Of a stretch of DNA of 31,860 bases, positions 22,204 to 28,145 are shown one piece after another. A program made the position numbers and the translations under genes. Under the pieces are notes generated by a model. The model ran no database searches. It was not told the origin of the DNA and saw only the letters and a program-made list of their open reading frames with translations. The DNA is from a virus: IMG/VR virus record IMGVR_UViG_3300021511_000002, positions 1-31,860 of that record; one strand, written 5' to 3'. The stretch's first letter is position 1; every line of letters starts with the position of its first letter.

Positions 22204-22638
22204 CTAAAAAGGGTCTACGGAATAATTTTCTTGCTCGTTAACCATCGGGGTAGCTGATCGTATATATTTATTCACAAAGTCACCCTTTTGTTTGATTTCT
22301 ACTAACACATTGTATTTCAACAGCTTACCACTCTTCACTAGCGTGGGAAGTTCCTCACTTAATTTCTTAAACTTTATGTCAAATTTGCCCAAATCCCATT
22401 TAAGAAACTTGATGTATTCAGGCGCTATCGTCCATGTCTTTTGGATCGTCCCCTTGTCAGTCTGGATTAGCATTTCTAGTATATGCCAATCGCCCTTTGC
22501 AGTGGTTAAGTTCTTGAACTGCAACGAGATAGGGCGTCCTATGTATTTTCCAGGAATTTCTAGAAACGTAAACCCGTCCTCAGCCACTTCGTATTCTTCA
22601 TCGCACTGTTCTAATTCATCATTTAGATATGTTGACAT
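22204..22638 (-). CDS. Probable single-strand DNA-binding/recombination accessory protein (DUF669-like)
   Basis: 144 residues, a strand-rich middle (FTFLEIPGKYIGRPISLQF, WHILEMLIQTDKGT), helical segment and acidic tail (NEQENYSVDPF). Directly downstream of and overlapping the Sak4-type ATPase by 20 bases. In many phages this place is taken by a DUF669-like single-strand binding protein. Assignment by context and composition. Confidence 0.55.
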   Translation of the reverse strand: MSTYLNDELEQCDEEYEVAEDGFTFLEIPGKYIGRPISLQFKNLTTAKGDWHILEMLIQTDKGTIQKTWTIAPEYIKFLKWDLGKFDIKFKKLSEELPTLVKSGKLLKYNVLVEIKQKGDFVNKYIRSATPMVNEQENYSVDPF

Positions 22639-23326
22639 TCTTCTCTCCTTTCAATAATTTCTGTAAATTCTTAAAATTAAGTTCAATCTGTGGGGGCAGC
22701 TTTCCACTCCTATCTTTTGCCCTCCATTCTTTGTTTGGTTGTGTTTCGATTACGCGACTGCCATTAGATCTTACGCGTGCCAAAAAAATGAAGTCAACCT
22801 CGCCAAGCAAGCTAGTGAGCACGCTATGATGTAGGCTAGGCTCTGTTAACGTGGTTTGGGTTTTTTCGTTGCGTGTAAATTTGGCATGGGAAATAAACCA
22901 CACGCCTATGTCTTGCTGTAACAACCACTTGAGAGGACGCAAAAATCCATCCTTATGCAATGCGTAGCCTTTCCCCCATTTTAGATCCCCCTGATGCTCT
23001 ATTTTTTTATTCTTTAAAAACTTTTTTGTCCATAATCCAAAAAGGTTGTCAATGGTATCAACAACTAAGGTCTTGTATGGCAAGGACTTACGCCGCTCAA
23101 TAATATCCTTAATCGTTTCCGTGAAGCCGTCCCATGTCGTAATAGGCATGCGATAGGTTTCTATCGGCAGAAAATCTGCGCCGCGTTCTGTTAACAGAAG
23201 TAATGCCAACGGGTTATGCGCCGCGAAGGTTGTCTTGCCAACACCGGGCTCGCCATAGAGGAATACACGGCTGGCTTCTACCTTTTTCTTAGCTCCCGTT
23301 TTGGTCGTGGGTAGGTTCATTTTCAT
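22619..23326 (-). CDS. Sak4-type RecA-like ATPase (single-strand annealing/recombination)
   Basis: 235 residues. Walker A GEPGVGKTTFAAH (residues ~27-39), Walker B LVVDTIDNLFGLW (~79), a further sensor region WFISHAKF (~140) and an ALIGN-type C-terminal basic part. Length and layout match Sak4-like AAA/RecA ATPases that work with a phage SSB. The neighbouring Cas4-like nuclease supports a recombination module. Ribosome site AGAAAGGA. Confidence 0.85.
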   Translation of the reverse strand: MKMNLPTTKTGAKKKVEASRVFLYGEPGVGKTTFAAHNPLALLLLTERGADFLPIETYRMPITTWDGFTETIKDIIERRKSLPYKTLVVDTIDNLFGLWTKKFLKNKKIEHQGDLKWGKGYALHKDGFLRPLKWLLQQDIGVWFISHAKFTRNEKTQTTLTEPSLHHSVLTSLLGEVDFIFLARVRSNGSRVIETQPNKEWRAKDRSGKLPPQIELNFKNLQKLLKGEKNVNISK

Positions 23327-23342
23327 CCTTTCTGTAATTTTT

Positions 23343-24182
23343 CTAAAAAACTTGTTGGTATTTTTTTCTTCCCTTTCTACATTGATAATAGTTGTCTATC
23401 AAGTTTTGAATGTTGGCATGGTTTTCTATACATAACATGTTATATTGGCACGATCTGCCGTATTGCATGCATGCAGCGGGATTTTGTAGCCATCGCGCAA
23501 GATTCTCATTGTAACGTGAATTTACAAGGCTCGCAAAATGCCAGAGGTTATTTTCTGTATGAAGTAAGTCATCAAGAGTATATTGACAGTCAACACAGGG
23601 ATAAGCAAGATTTTTGTTTGTATAAAATTCTGTAAGCTGTTGCCTATACTCATCATGGGTCTCGTCAGGTTTCGTTTTTCGTCCTGTTTTCCTGCGGATC
23701 TTGCTCGGTCTTATTAGGATTTGGATTTTAACAGGCAAATTGTCGCCATGTTTTTGCCAATATGCATAAGCATAAATCCTTGCTTGCCATGACCTTAGCA
23801 CCTCGGCATACGAAAAATTGGCGTAGGTTTTGTATTCTAAAATTGTGAGCTGCCCTTCTATCTCCACTAGCGCGTCCAGGTAGCAGACCAGGCGTGTGCT
23901 TTCCAGTGGGATGTTTATCTCTTTTTCAACCTCTTTTGTTTCATAATAATGGGAATAACCCGCAATCATTGTTTCTGCAAGGATTTTTTGCTCTTGCGTC
24001 CATTCTGGACAGACTGCTAACTTGTTGCCTTGCAACGCGTTATGGATTACTTTCCCAAACTGGAGAGCAAACGCCTCTTCCTGCTCGCGCAATTCTATCC
24101 TTACTATCTTTTGCCAATAATACTTACGCGGGCACAGCAGGTAAGTATTAAGACTATTTGCACTGATCGTTATTTCGTCCAT
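23343..24182 (-). CDS. Cas4/RecB-like PD-(D/E)XK nuclease with Fe-S cluster cysteines
   Basis: 279 residues. N-terminal SANSLNTYLLCPRKYYW with the first cluster Cys (~17), catalytic strand CYLDALVEIEGQLTILEYKTY (D...ExK, ~103-121), and a C-terminal CMQYGRSCQYNMLC that supplies the other three Cys. This is the AddB/Cas4 layout of a 5' to 3' exonuclease. It forms a module with the Sak4-type ATPase 17 bases downstream. No CRISPR array is present, so it is a phage recombination enzyme rather than an adaptation factor. Confidence 0.85.
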   Translation of the reverse strand: MDEITISANSLNTYLLCPRKYYWQKIVRIELREQEEAFALQFGKVIHNALQGNKLAVCPEWTQEQKILAETMIAGYSHYYETKEVEKEINIPLESTRLVCYLDALVEIEGQLTILEYKTYANFSYAEVLRSWQARIYAYAYWQKHGDNLPVKIQILIRPSKIRRKTGRKTKPDETHDEYRQQLTEFYTNKNLAYPCVDCQYTLDDLLHTENNLWHFASLVNSRYNENLARWLQNPAACMQYGRSCQYNMLCIENHANIQNLIDNYYQCRKGRKKYQQVF

Positions 24183-24228
24183 TCCTTACTCCTTTCTAAG
24201 TTTTGGTTCTGTTCACTGTGTGCGTTTT

Positions 24229-24260
24229 TAAGCCCGTAAATAATCGCCCACACGGGCTTA
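24229..24260. other. Hairpin without U-tract before the Cas4-like gene
   Basis: TAAGCCCGT (24229-24237) and ACGGGCTTA (24252-24260) form a perfect 9-bp stem, but neither strand has Ts after it, so it is not a classical terminator. A 38-codon minus-strand frame (24170-24286, MHRHQVNGVKPVWAII) runs through it; it has no ribosome site. Confidence 0.45.
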
Positions 24261-24289
24261 ACGCCATTGACCTGGTGCCTATGCATGGC

Positions 24290-24424
24290 TTAATCCGTTA
24301 ATGCCTTATAGCAATCCCTGCAATATATCATGCCATACTTACTTTTTATGTCTTTTGGCTTTAGATTGATGCCGCACTCCGCACAGTGCTGCGTGGTTCT
24401 TTCGTCCTCTTTTGGCAGTCTCAT
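24290..24424 (-). CDS. Small zinc-ribbon protein (44 aa)
   Basis: MRLPKEDERTTQHCAECGIN then KYGMIYCRDCYKALTD: two CxxC pairs (residues 14/17 and 36/39) separated by ~18 residues give a textbook four-Cys zinc ribbon. ATG overlaps the upstream stop (ATGA). DksA/TraR-like or LIM-like micro-proteins of this size are common in phages. Partner unknown. Confidence 0.75.
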   Translation of the reverse strand: MRLPKEDERTTQHCAECGINLKPKDIKSKYGMIYCRDCYKALTD

Positions 24425-24579
24425 TTTTTCAACCAGTAATATACGCAACTATGTATATTAGTATTCTCTACAAGAATGTTTTTGATTTCTTCCTGGTCAA
24501 CTCCCGTGCTAAGGGACAGCTCCTCTAACGTCTGGTGTCTCTGTTCCAGTGCCTTGAGCACTTTTTCTGCATTATTCAT
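24421..24579 (-). CDS. Small HTH-like protein (52 aa)
   Basis: MNNAEKVLKALEQRHQTLEE, then LSLSTGVDQEEIKNILVENT, ending YYWLKK. The pattern helix, then LEELSLSTGVDQEEIKNIL (helix-turn-helix), then short hydrophobic strand is that of a minimal winged-helix. Strong ribosome site AAGGAG. It is the first gene after a terminator-like hairpin. Confidence 0.65.
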   Translation of the reverse strand: MNNAEKVLKALEQRHQTLEELSLSTGVDQEEIKNILVENTNIHSCVYYWLKK

Positions 24580-24603
24580 TTCTGCTCCTTCCATTTATTC
24601 CAA

Positions 24604-24645
24604 TAAAAAAACCCCTAAACCTGCTCAATGAGCGAGTCTAAGGGG
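24604..24645 (-). terminator. Rho-independent terminator (minus strand)
   Basis: The minus strand reads CCCCTTAGAC...GTTTAGGGG then seven T. The inner part (GCTCATTGAGC) extends pairing. It lies between the 24695 gene and the ribosome site at ~24590, so it would either end the first early unit or attenuate entry into the recombination genes. Confidence 0.75.
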
Positions 24646-24694
24646 CAGTGCACGTTGTTTTATGTGGCGTTGCTCACCACTGGTATAGCCCTAT

Positions 24695-24895
24695 CTAAGT
24701 AAACAATCTGGTTGACTGGTCAAAAACGAACCAGTCCTTCCCACCTCCCTTCAGGACTCCCTTGATGTAGCCCTTGTTTATTGATATTTTTACTACTTCT
24801 CGCTGGCGATCTATCCGCCAGCGTTTGCCATTTTTTGCCAAAATCCAGACGTGAGCGCCAATCACGCCTCCGATCTTGGCGTATTTATCCCTCAT
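24695..24895 (-). CDS. Hypothetical protein (66 aa)
   Basis: MRDKYAKIGGVIGAHVWILA... basic, strand-rich (WRIDRQREVVKISI, GGGKDWFVFDQS). Start chosen at the ATG overlapping the upstream stop (ATATGAGG). A GTG nine bases further up (24904) would add MEN. Not recognised; it may be a small beta-barrel. Confidence 0.65.
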   Translation of the reverse strand: MRDKYAKIGGVIGAHVWILAKNGKRWRIDRQREVVKISINKGYIKGVLKGGGKDWFVFDQSTRLFT

Positions 24896-25197
24896 ATTTT
24901 CCACCGCAGTGCCCTGCGCACCGCGGTCAAGCTAGTGCTCTGGCGCACTAGCTCTAGTCTGCAGCGGGTCTGTAGACTCTCCAAATCTGAAGTGTAATAA
25001 TAGCGTCTATCTCCTGACGCTATCCTGAGATCCCATCCAGCGGGAATCTCAGAATTCCTACAAAAAATATCTCCCAAGACAGGCAATAATGCCGTCTTGA
25101 GAACTCTCTCATCTCTGGTCCGGGGGTGATAATAATAACACATCCCCCGATCGTCTAGATCTTCAGTGCGCCGTCCGCACCTTTTACATTTCTTCAT
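24892..25197 (-). CDS. Hypothetical protein with N-terminal zinc motif (101 aa)
   Basis: MKKCKRCGRRTEDLDDRGMC then YYYHPRTRDER: Cys4, Cys7, Cys20 and His24 could bind one zinc. The rest is basic and helical (RCRLELVRQSTSLTAVRRAL). Preceded by the hairpin/AAGAAAGGA leader (25198-25233). Unknown role, early operon. Confidence 0.65.
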   Translation of the reverse strand: MKKCKRCGRRTEDLDDRGMCYYYHPRTRDERVLKTALLPVLGDIFCRNSEIPAGWDLRIASGDRRYYYTSDLESLQTRCRLELVRQSTSLTAVRRALRWKI

Positions 25198-25233
25198 TTT
25201 CTAATCCTTTCTTGCTCCCTCGAGCGAGGGAGC
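25198..25233 (-). promoter_or_regulatory. Hairpin + AAGAAAGGA leader, copy 4
   Basis: Stem GCTCCCT/AGGGAGC (extendable to 9 bp through CGAGCG), then AAGAAAGGATTAGAAA and ATG: 16 bases from stem to start. Confidence 0.7.
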
Positions 25234-25247
25234 GTGTATGGTAAAAA

Positions 25248-25583
25248 CTAACCTACTGCATACCCCGAGCAATGCACAATCCCGCGCATGCTATCGGTGG
25301 GTGCAGTGTCTAGTATGGCATAGACTCTCTCGTTTACTGCTTGTGGAGCTCCTGAGTTTTGCACAGTGTGAAAAATCTCAGCACGGTCAACCCGCATGAT
25401 GCTCTCTACATCATAGCCTTCGGAGATCAGACATCTAATAATGATTCTTGCTTCCTTATCTATCTGTTTTTTGTTCATTTCAGATCCTTTCTTGCTGCCC
25501 GTGAGGGCAGCGTGCATACTGGTTTCCAATTCTATGTCTTCTACTTTTTCAACTTCATTCATGATTCTCTCGGTTGCGTTCAT
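25248..25583 (-). CDS. Dual-start hypothetical protein (111 aa; 76-aa internal form)
   Basis: Long form starts MNATERIMNEVEKVEDIELE. A second in-frame ATG at 25478 starts MNKKQIDKEARIIIRCLISE. Each start has its own copy of the hairpin/AAGAAAGGA leader; the second leader is read through as coding sequence (HAALTGSKKGSE) in the long form. The common part (GYDVESIMRVDRAEIFHTVQ, YAILDTAPTDSMRGIV) is not recognised. Either two overlapping products are made, or an ancestral stop between two genes was lost. A further in-frame upstream extension to 25664 has no ribosome site. Confidence 0.6.
   Translation of the reverse strand: MNATERIMNEVEKVEDIELETSMHAALTGSKKGSEMNKKQIDKEARIIIRCLISEGYDVESIMRVDRAEIFHTVQNSGAPQAVNERVYAILDTAPTDSMRGIVHCSGYAVG
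25479..25511 (-). promoter_or_regulatory. Hairpin + AAGAAAGGA leader, copy 3 (inside a reading frame)
   Basis: Stem GCTGCCC/GGGCAGC with a four-base loop, then AAGAAAGGATCTGAA and ATG at 25478. The stem shares position but not sequence with copies 1 and 2. Confidence 0.7.
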
Positions 25584-25619
25584 TTCCAGTCCTTTCTTGA
25601 CCCCTCGCCTTGAGGGGTC
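25584..25619 (-). promoter_or_regulatory. Hairpin + AAGAAAGGA leader, copy 2
   Basis: Stem GACCCCT/AGGGGTC with a seven-base loop, then AAGAAAGGACTGGAA and ATG at 25583. Confidence 0.7.
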
Positions 25620-25636
25620 TTTCATGTGATTAACAA

Positions 25637-25981
25637 CTAAACTATCTCTCCATAGGCATAACAAAACTTAACCCCTTGCTTGCTCCATATTTTACCAGTG
25701 CCGCTCACCCTGAAATCCTTAAAACGAGTGCTGCCATTGACAGAGCCATATTCTACGGAAATGGTGGTGTTTTTTCCAGGTTTTACGCGAGAGCATAAAA
25801 CCCTGTATCCATCTTTGAATTCTTTTGCAATATATCTTTTTTTAGATGGAACTGGAACATGAACAGGAGATGAAAAACCAAAATCCTGGTCTTCCTTTAG
25901 CCATTCTCCATAACTTTGGAGCGGGCGCCCCAAACTATCCACTTCAACCGTCTCTTGATATTCCTGGTATCTCTTGTTCAT
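25637..25981 (-). CDS. Hypothetical early protein (114 aa)
   Basis: First gene after the candidate early promoter. MNKRYQEYQETVEVDSLGRP begins an acidic helical segment; the rest is strand-rich and basic (KKRYIAKEFKDGYRVLCSR, TTISVEYGSVNG, KFCYAYGEIV). Not recognised. The place at the head of the early operon suggests host takeover or regulation. Confidence 0.7.
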   Translation of the reverse strand: MNKRYQEYQETVEVDSLGRPLQSYGEWLKEDQDFGFSSPVHVPVPSKKRYIAKEFKDGYRVLCSRVKPGKNTTISVEYGSVNGSTRFKDFRVSGTGKIWSKQGVKFCYAYGEIV

Positions 25982-26016
25982 TCTAAGTCCTTTCTTGACC
26001 CCTCGCTTGAGGGGTC
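25982..26016 (-). promoter_or_regulatory. Hairpin + AAGAAAGGA leader, copy 1
   Basis: Stem GACCCCT/AGGGGTC with loop CAAGCG (6), then AAGAAAGGACTTAGA and ATG at 25981. Also shares the flank TGAAA with copy 2, so the pair arose by duplication. Confidence 0.7.
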
Positions 26017-26039
26017 TTTCACTTTCTTTTACTATATAT

Positions 26040-26068
26040 ATGGTAATATACGCGGTCTATTTTGTAAA
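26040..26068 (-). promoter_or_regulatory. Candidate early promoter
   Basis: TTTACA, 17 bases, TACCAT (TATATT lies five bases closer), followed by the AT-rich TATATATAGT. It is ~60 bases before the first early gene and reads into it. Confidence 0.45.
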
Positions 26069-26223
26069 GGACTTTCTTTATTTTTTTTGCTTTTTTTAAG
26101 ATTTATTTCATTTCCCCTAAGCCCTTAACAGTCAACGGATTACAGAAACGAGCAACCGCTTTATTCAATAAGAAATAACGAAAAACCACTTTTATGTCTT
26201 GCATTACGGCAATCATGAACTAG

Positions 26224-26262
26224 AGAGCATAAAAAAAGCACCTGGAAACGCGCTCTTTTTTT
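26224..26262. terminator. Bidirectional hairpin terminator candidate
   Basis: Plus: AGAGC...GCTCT then seven T. Minus: AGCGC...GGTGCT then TTTTTTT. Either direction can form a stem plus U-run. Confidence 0.4.
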
Positions 26263-26443
26263 GCAGTTGATTTTGCCACTAAAGACAAGGTAACCCCTTA
26301 CTGTCTAATGACTTGCGGGGTTTTCCTTATGAATTGCTTTACCTGTTCGTGTGAATTGCCTTGCTGTCAACAGGTTACACAAAAACTCCCCTAACCTGCG
26401 CAGCAGCAAGCGGTTACGGGAAACTTCATTTTTGACCTGCGAG

Positions 26444-26452
26444 TTATCCACA
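26444..26452 (+). promoter_or_regulatory. DnaA-box-like 9-mer
   Basis: TTATCCACA is identical to the high-affinity DnaA box. Single perfect copy in non-coding DNA, so it is suggestive only. Confidence 0.3.
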
Positions 26453-26512
26453 AATAAAGGGTTTCAGGCGCTTTTGCAAACCTTGCGCATTTTGAGGGTT
26501 TTTGTCATTTCA

Positions 26513-26539
26513 AAGATGACGGTATATCGTGGTTTGCAG
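26513..26539 (+). repeat. Palindromic repeat R1
   Basis: GATGACGGTATATCGTGGTT followed by TGCAG; matches the 19.4-19.6 kb cluster. Confidence 0.7.
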
Positions 26540-26639
26540 CGAGTTTTGTGCTTGATTGCGCACTCCTAAAAATCCAAAATAAGGACGTCAAAAAAACAAG
26601 GTCTCTTTACCCTTAGAATCTTTTTTTAAACGCTTAAAA

Positions 26640-26677
26640 GGGCTGTCTATAAAGGCAAATAGAGCACGCCCTTTTTT
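26640..26677. terminator. Hairpin terminator, stronger on plus strand
   Basis: GGGC...TCTAT/ATAGA...GCCC followed by six T on the plus strand and four T on the minus strand. A plus-strand terminator makes sense only if something is transcribed on the plus strand here. Confidence 0.45.
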
Positions 26678-26780
26678 ACACTGGCATCTGTGTATCAAAA
26701 TATCTTTTCATGCCCGTGTTGACCTGTTTCTGTTCGTTGCCATAACTCGCTGTCTATCAACATGTTAGCGGATATTTGCA

Positions 26781-26800
26781 GCAAAAAAAGCTTTTTTTGC
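26781..26800. repeat. Perfect 20-bp palindrome
   Basis: GCAAAAAAAGCTTTTTTTGC. Could terminate weakly in both directions or act as a bend or cruciform. Confidence 0.6.
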
Positions 26801-26818
26801 CTTCTTTGTCTTTTCCCA

Positions 26819-26871
26819 CAAAAAAAGAGATAGCCGCAGCTCGTTGACAGGTAACGAGTTACGGCATCTCT
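26819..26871 (-). terminator. Strong Rho-independent terminator of the late (tail) operon
   Basis: Minus strand: AGAGATGCCG, CTCGTT, loop, AACGAG, CGGC, ATCTCT, then seven T. About 16 paired bases with one internal loop and one bulge. It lies 19 bases after the tail fibre stop. Confidence 0.88.
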
Positions 26872-26889
26872 CCTTTCTTAAGGGATATG

Positions 26890-28005
26890 CTAAAGGACGT
26901 TGCCGATTTTCATCATAAATTCTGCCGTGCAAAGGTGGTAATCCCCTAGCGTTGCTGTCCCCGTGTTGGTTATGCAAAATTGTAGCCGATCCCCCGCAGA
27001 CAACGGTATAGCGAGCCCCGTGGTGGCAACGGTATAAATTTCTGCCGCCGCCCACAAAACGAATAGCCCGCTAGGCGCCCCATTGATATAGACTTCTATT
27101 TGCACTTTTTCGCCTAGCCCAATAGATGGATCGTTTCCGTAAACATTAGCAGCTAGATTATTGACGCGCCTGTTACGACTGCCCCCCCAGCGCACGCCTA
27201 GTCTCCAGAGTTGCCCAGATTCAGGCACGATATACGCGTCCTCGCTACTATCTCCACCGATCGCTGTGTAATCGTTTGTGGATAGTCCCGTGCCAAAAGT
27301 GCCACAAACTACCTGAGGATATATGTTTGCTGAATTTAGTTTTGTTTGAGAAATCGCTGCAGCTGCTATTTTTGGCTCAGTAACATTCAAGGCAAGTATT
27401 TTTGGCGTGGTTATAATATCATCTTGTAGATGAGCAGTCTCAACTGAACCAGGATATATGTCGTCAAGCCCATAAACACATGAGCTTAAATCATGTCCAG
27501 CCGTTGACCCGTCTCCCTTACCAATCAGCGTGATTGTTGCATTAAGTCCCAAAAGTAATCTATAATCAGGAAAAACCTTAATTCCAGGCGGATTCATCAG
27601 ATTTTCTATTAATCCAGTGGGGAAAGTTGGCACGGCATCGTAATCCTTGAGTTCTATTTCAGCTTTTCTAGCGCCACCACAATCTTGCGATATGCTAGTG
27701 CGCCATACATAGAGGGTCCCACCATAGTTTATTGAGATCTGTAGCCGATCTCCGAGCTCGAAGAAACCCGCCAATAGAACCGTCCAGCGCGCTGCCGTGA
27801 GTTTTGAATTACCATAATTAACAGATCCTTCTGCGAGATATGTTGCATCATTACTTTTTATTGTCCGCTTGCCTACAGATAGCGCCAAATCTTCTATATT
27901 GCGGTTGACCTGATCCGCGTCAATAGCGTAGTCTTCACTGGGAGTCGCCGGAGTCGGATCATTCTCAAACCACCACGGGACATAGTTTCTTGCTTTTTGC
28001 GTCAT
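26890..28005 (-). CDS. Tail fibre-like protein
   Basis: 371 residues. The N-terminal part starts MTQKARNYVPWWFENDPTPA. Residues ~185-235 have the repeating fibre-shaft pattern (GSVETAHLQDDIITTPKILA then LNVTEPKIAAAAISQTKLNS). The C-terminal ~130 residues are beta-rich (TNF-/collagen-like head feel: GTFGTGLSTNDYTAIGG, RLQFCITNTGTATLGDY). It is the last gene of the late operon, followed by a strong terminator, which is typical of receptor-binding fibres. ATG overlaps the upstream small ORF stop (TAATG). Confidence 0.75.
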   Translation of the reverse strand: MTQKARNYVPWWFENDPTPATPSEDYAIDADQVNRNIEDLALSVGKRTIKSNDATYLAEGSVNYGNSKLTAARWTVLLAGFFELGDRLQISINYGGTLYVWRTSISQDCGGARKAEIELKDYDAVPTFPTGLIENLMNPPGIKVFPDYRLLLGLNATITLIGKGDGSTAGHDLSSCVYGLDDIYPGSVETAHLQDDIITTPKILALNVTEPKIAAAAISQTKLNSANIYPQVVCGTFGTGLSTNDYTAIGGDSSEDAYIVPESGQLWRLGVRWGGSRNRRVNNLAANVYGNDPSIGLGEKVQIEVYINGAPSGLFVLWAAAEIYTVATTGLAIPLSAGDRLQFCITNTGTATLGDYHLCTAEFMMKIGNVL

Positions 28006-28145
28006 TATTTATCTCCTTTTGCGCATTGCGCGTTTCGACTCGCTGACAGAACGGATCTTCGTGTGTTCAAAACCTGGTATGCTGCGCACCTCTTTTGTCT
28101 AAAGACAACACTATATCGTTGTTTGTCCAATAAATCCTTGCGCAT
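28005..28145 (-). CDS. Small ORF (46 aa) linking two tail genes
   Basis: It begins and ends with TAATG overlaps to its neighbours, so ribosomes would pass through it. Product MRKDLLDKQRYSVVFRQKRC... ending QCAKGDK. Its start and end resemble the 28-residue ORF at 29406-29492 (MRKEF...DCAKGG), and the middle consists of an R1 repeat (28102-28128) and a GACTCGCTGACAGA repeat (28037-28054). A repeat insertion into a coupling ORF would explain it. Function unknown. Confidence 0.45.
   Translation of the reverse strand: MRKDLLDKQRYSVVFRQKRCAAYQVLNTRRSVLSASRNAQCAKGDK
28037..28054 (+). repeat. CGCTGACAGAGCGG repeat
   Basis: GACTCGCTGACAGAACGG; 17/18 identical to the minus-strand copy at 4376-4395. 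Confidence 0.6.
28102..28128 (+). repeat. Palindromic repeat R1, diverged
   Basis: AAGACAACACTATATCGTTG followed by TTTGTCC. The outer GACAAC/GTTG(TTT)GTC arms still pair, so hairpin potential is kept although the sequence has changed. Confidence 0.6.

Larger units (their letters stand above)
26017..26889. other. Non-coding punctuation region with terminators and origin-like elements
   Basis: 870 bases without a supported gene, between the late terminator and the first early gene. It contains a promoter candidate (26040-26068), several bidirectional hairpins with T runs, a DnaA-box 9-mer (26444-26452), one R1 repeat (26513-26539), a perfect 20-base palindrome (26781-26800) and several CTGTCAACAGGTTAC-type words (26122-26136, 26364-26378). 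Confidence 0.7.

Noticed and set aside
25584-25664. Upstream extension of the dual-start gene
   Set aside because: Would translate the hairpin leader of copy 2; no ribosome site at its start.
26100-26560. CTGTCAACAGGTTAC words as integron attC or att site
   Set aside because: No integrase gene and no consistent core/inverse-core arrangement; best explained as parts of hairpins.
26765-27055. 96-codon minus-strand frame overlapping the tail fibre 3' end
   Set aside because: Out of frame with the fibre gene and runs through its terminator.
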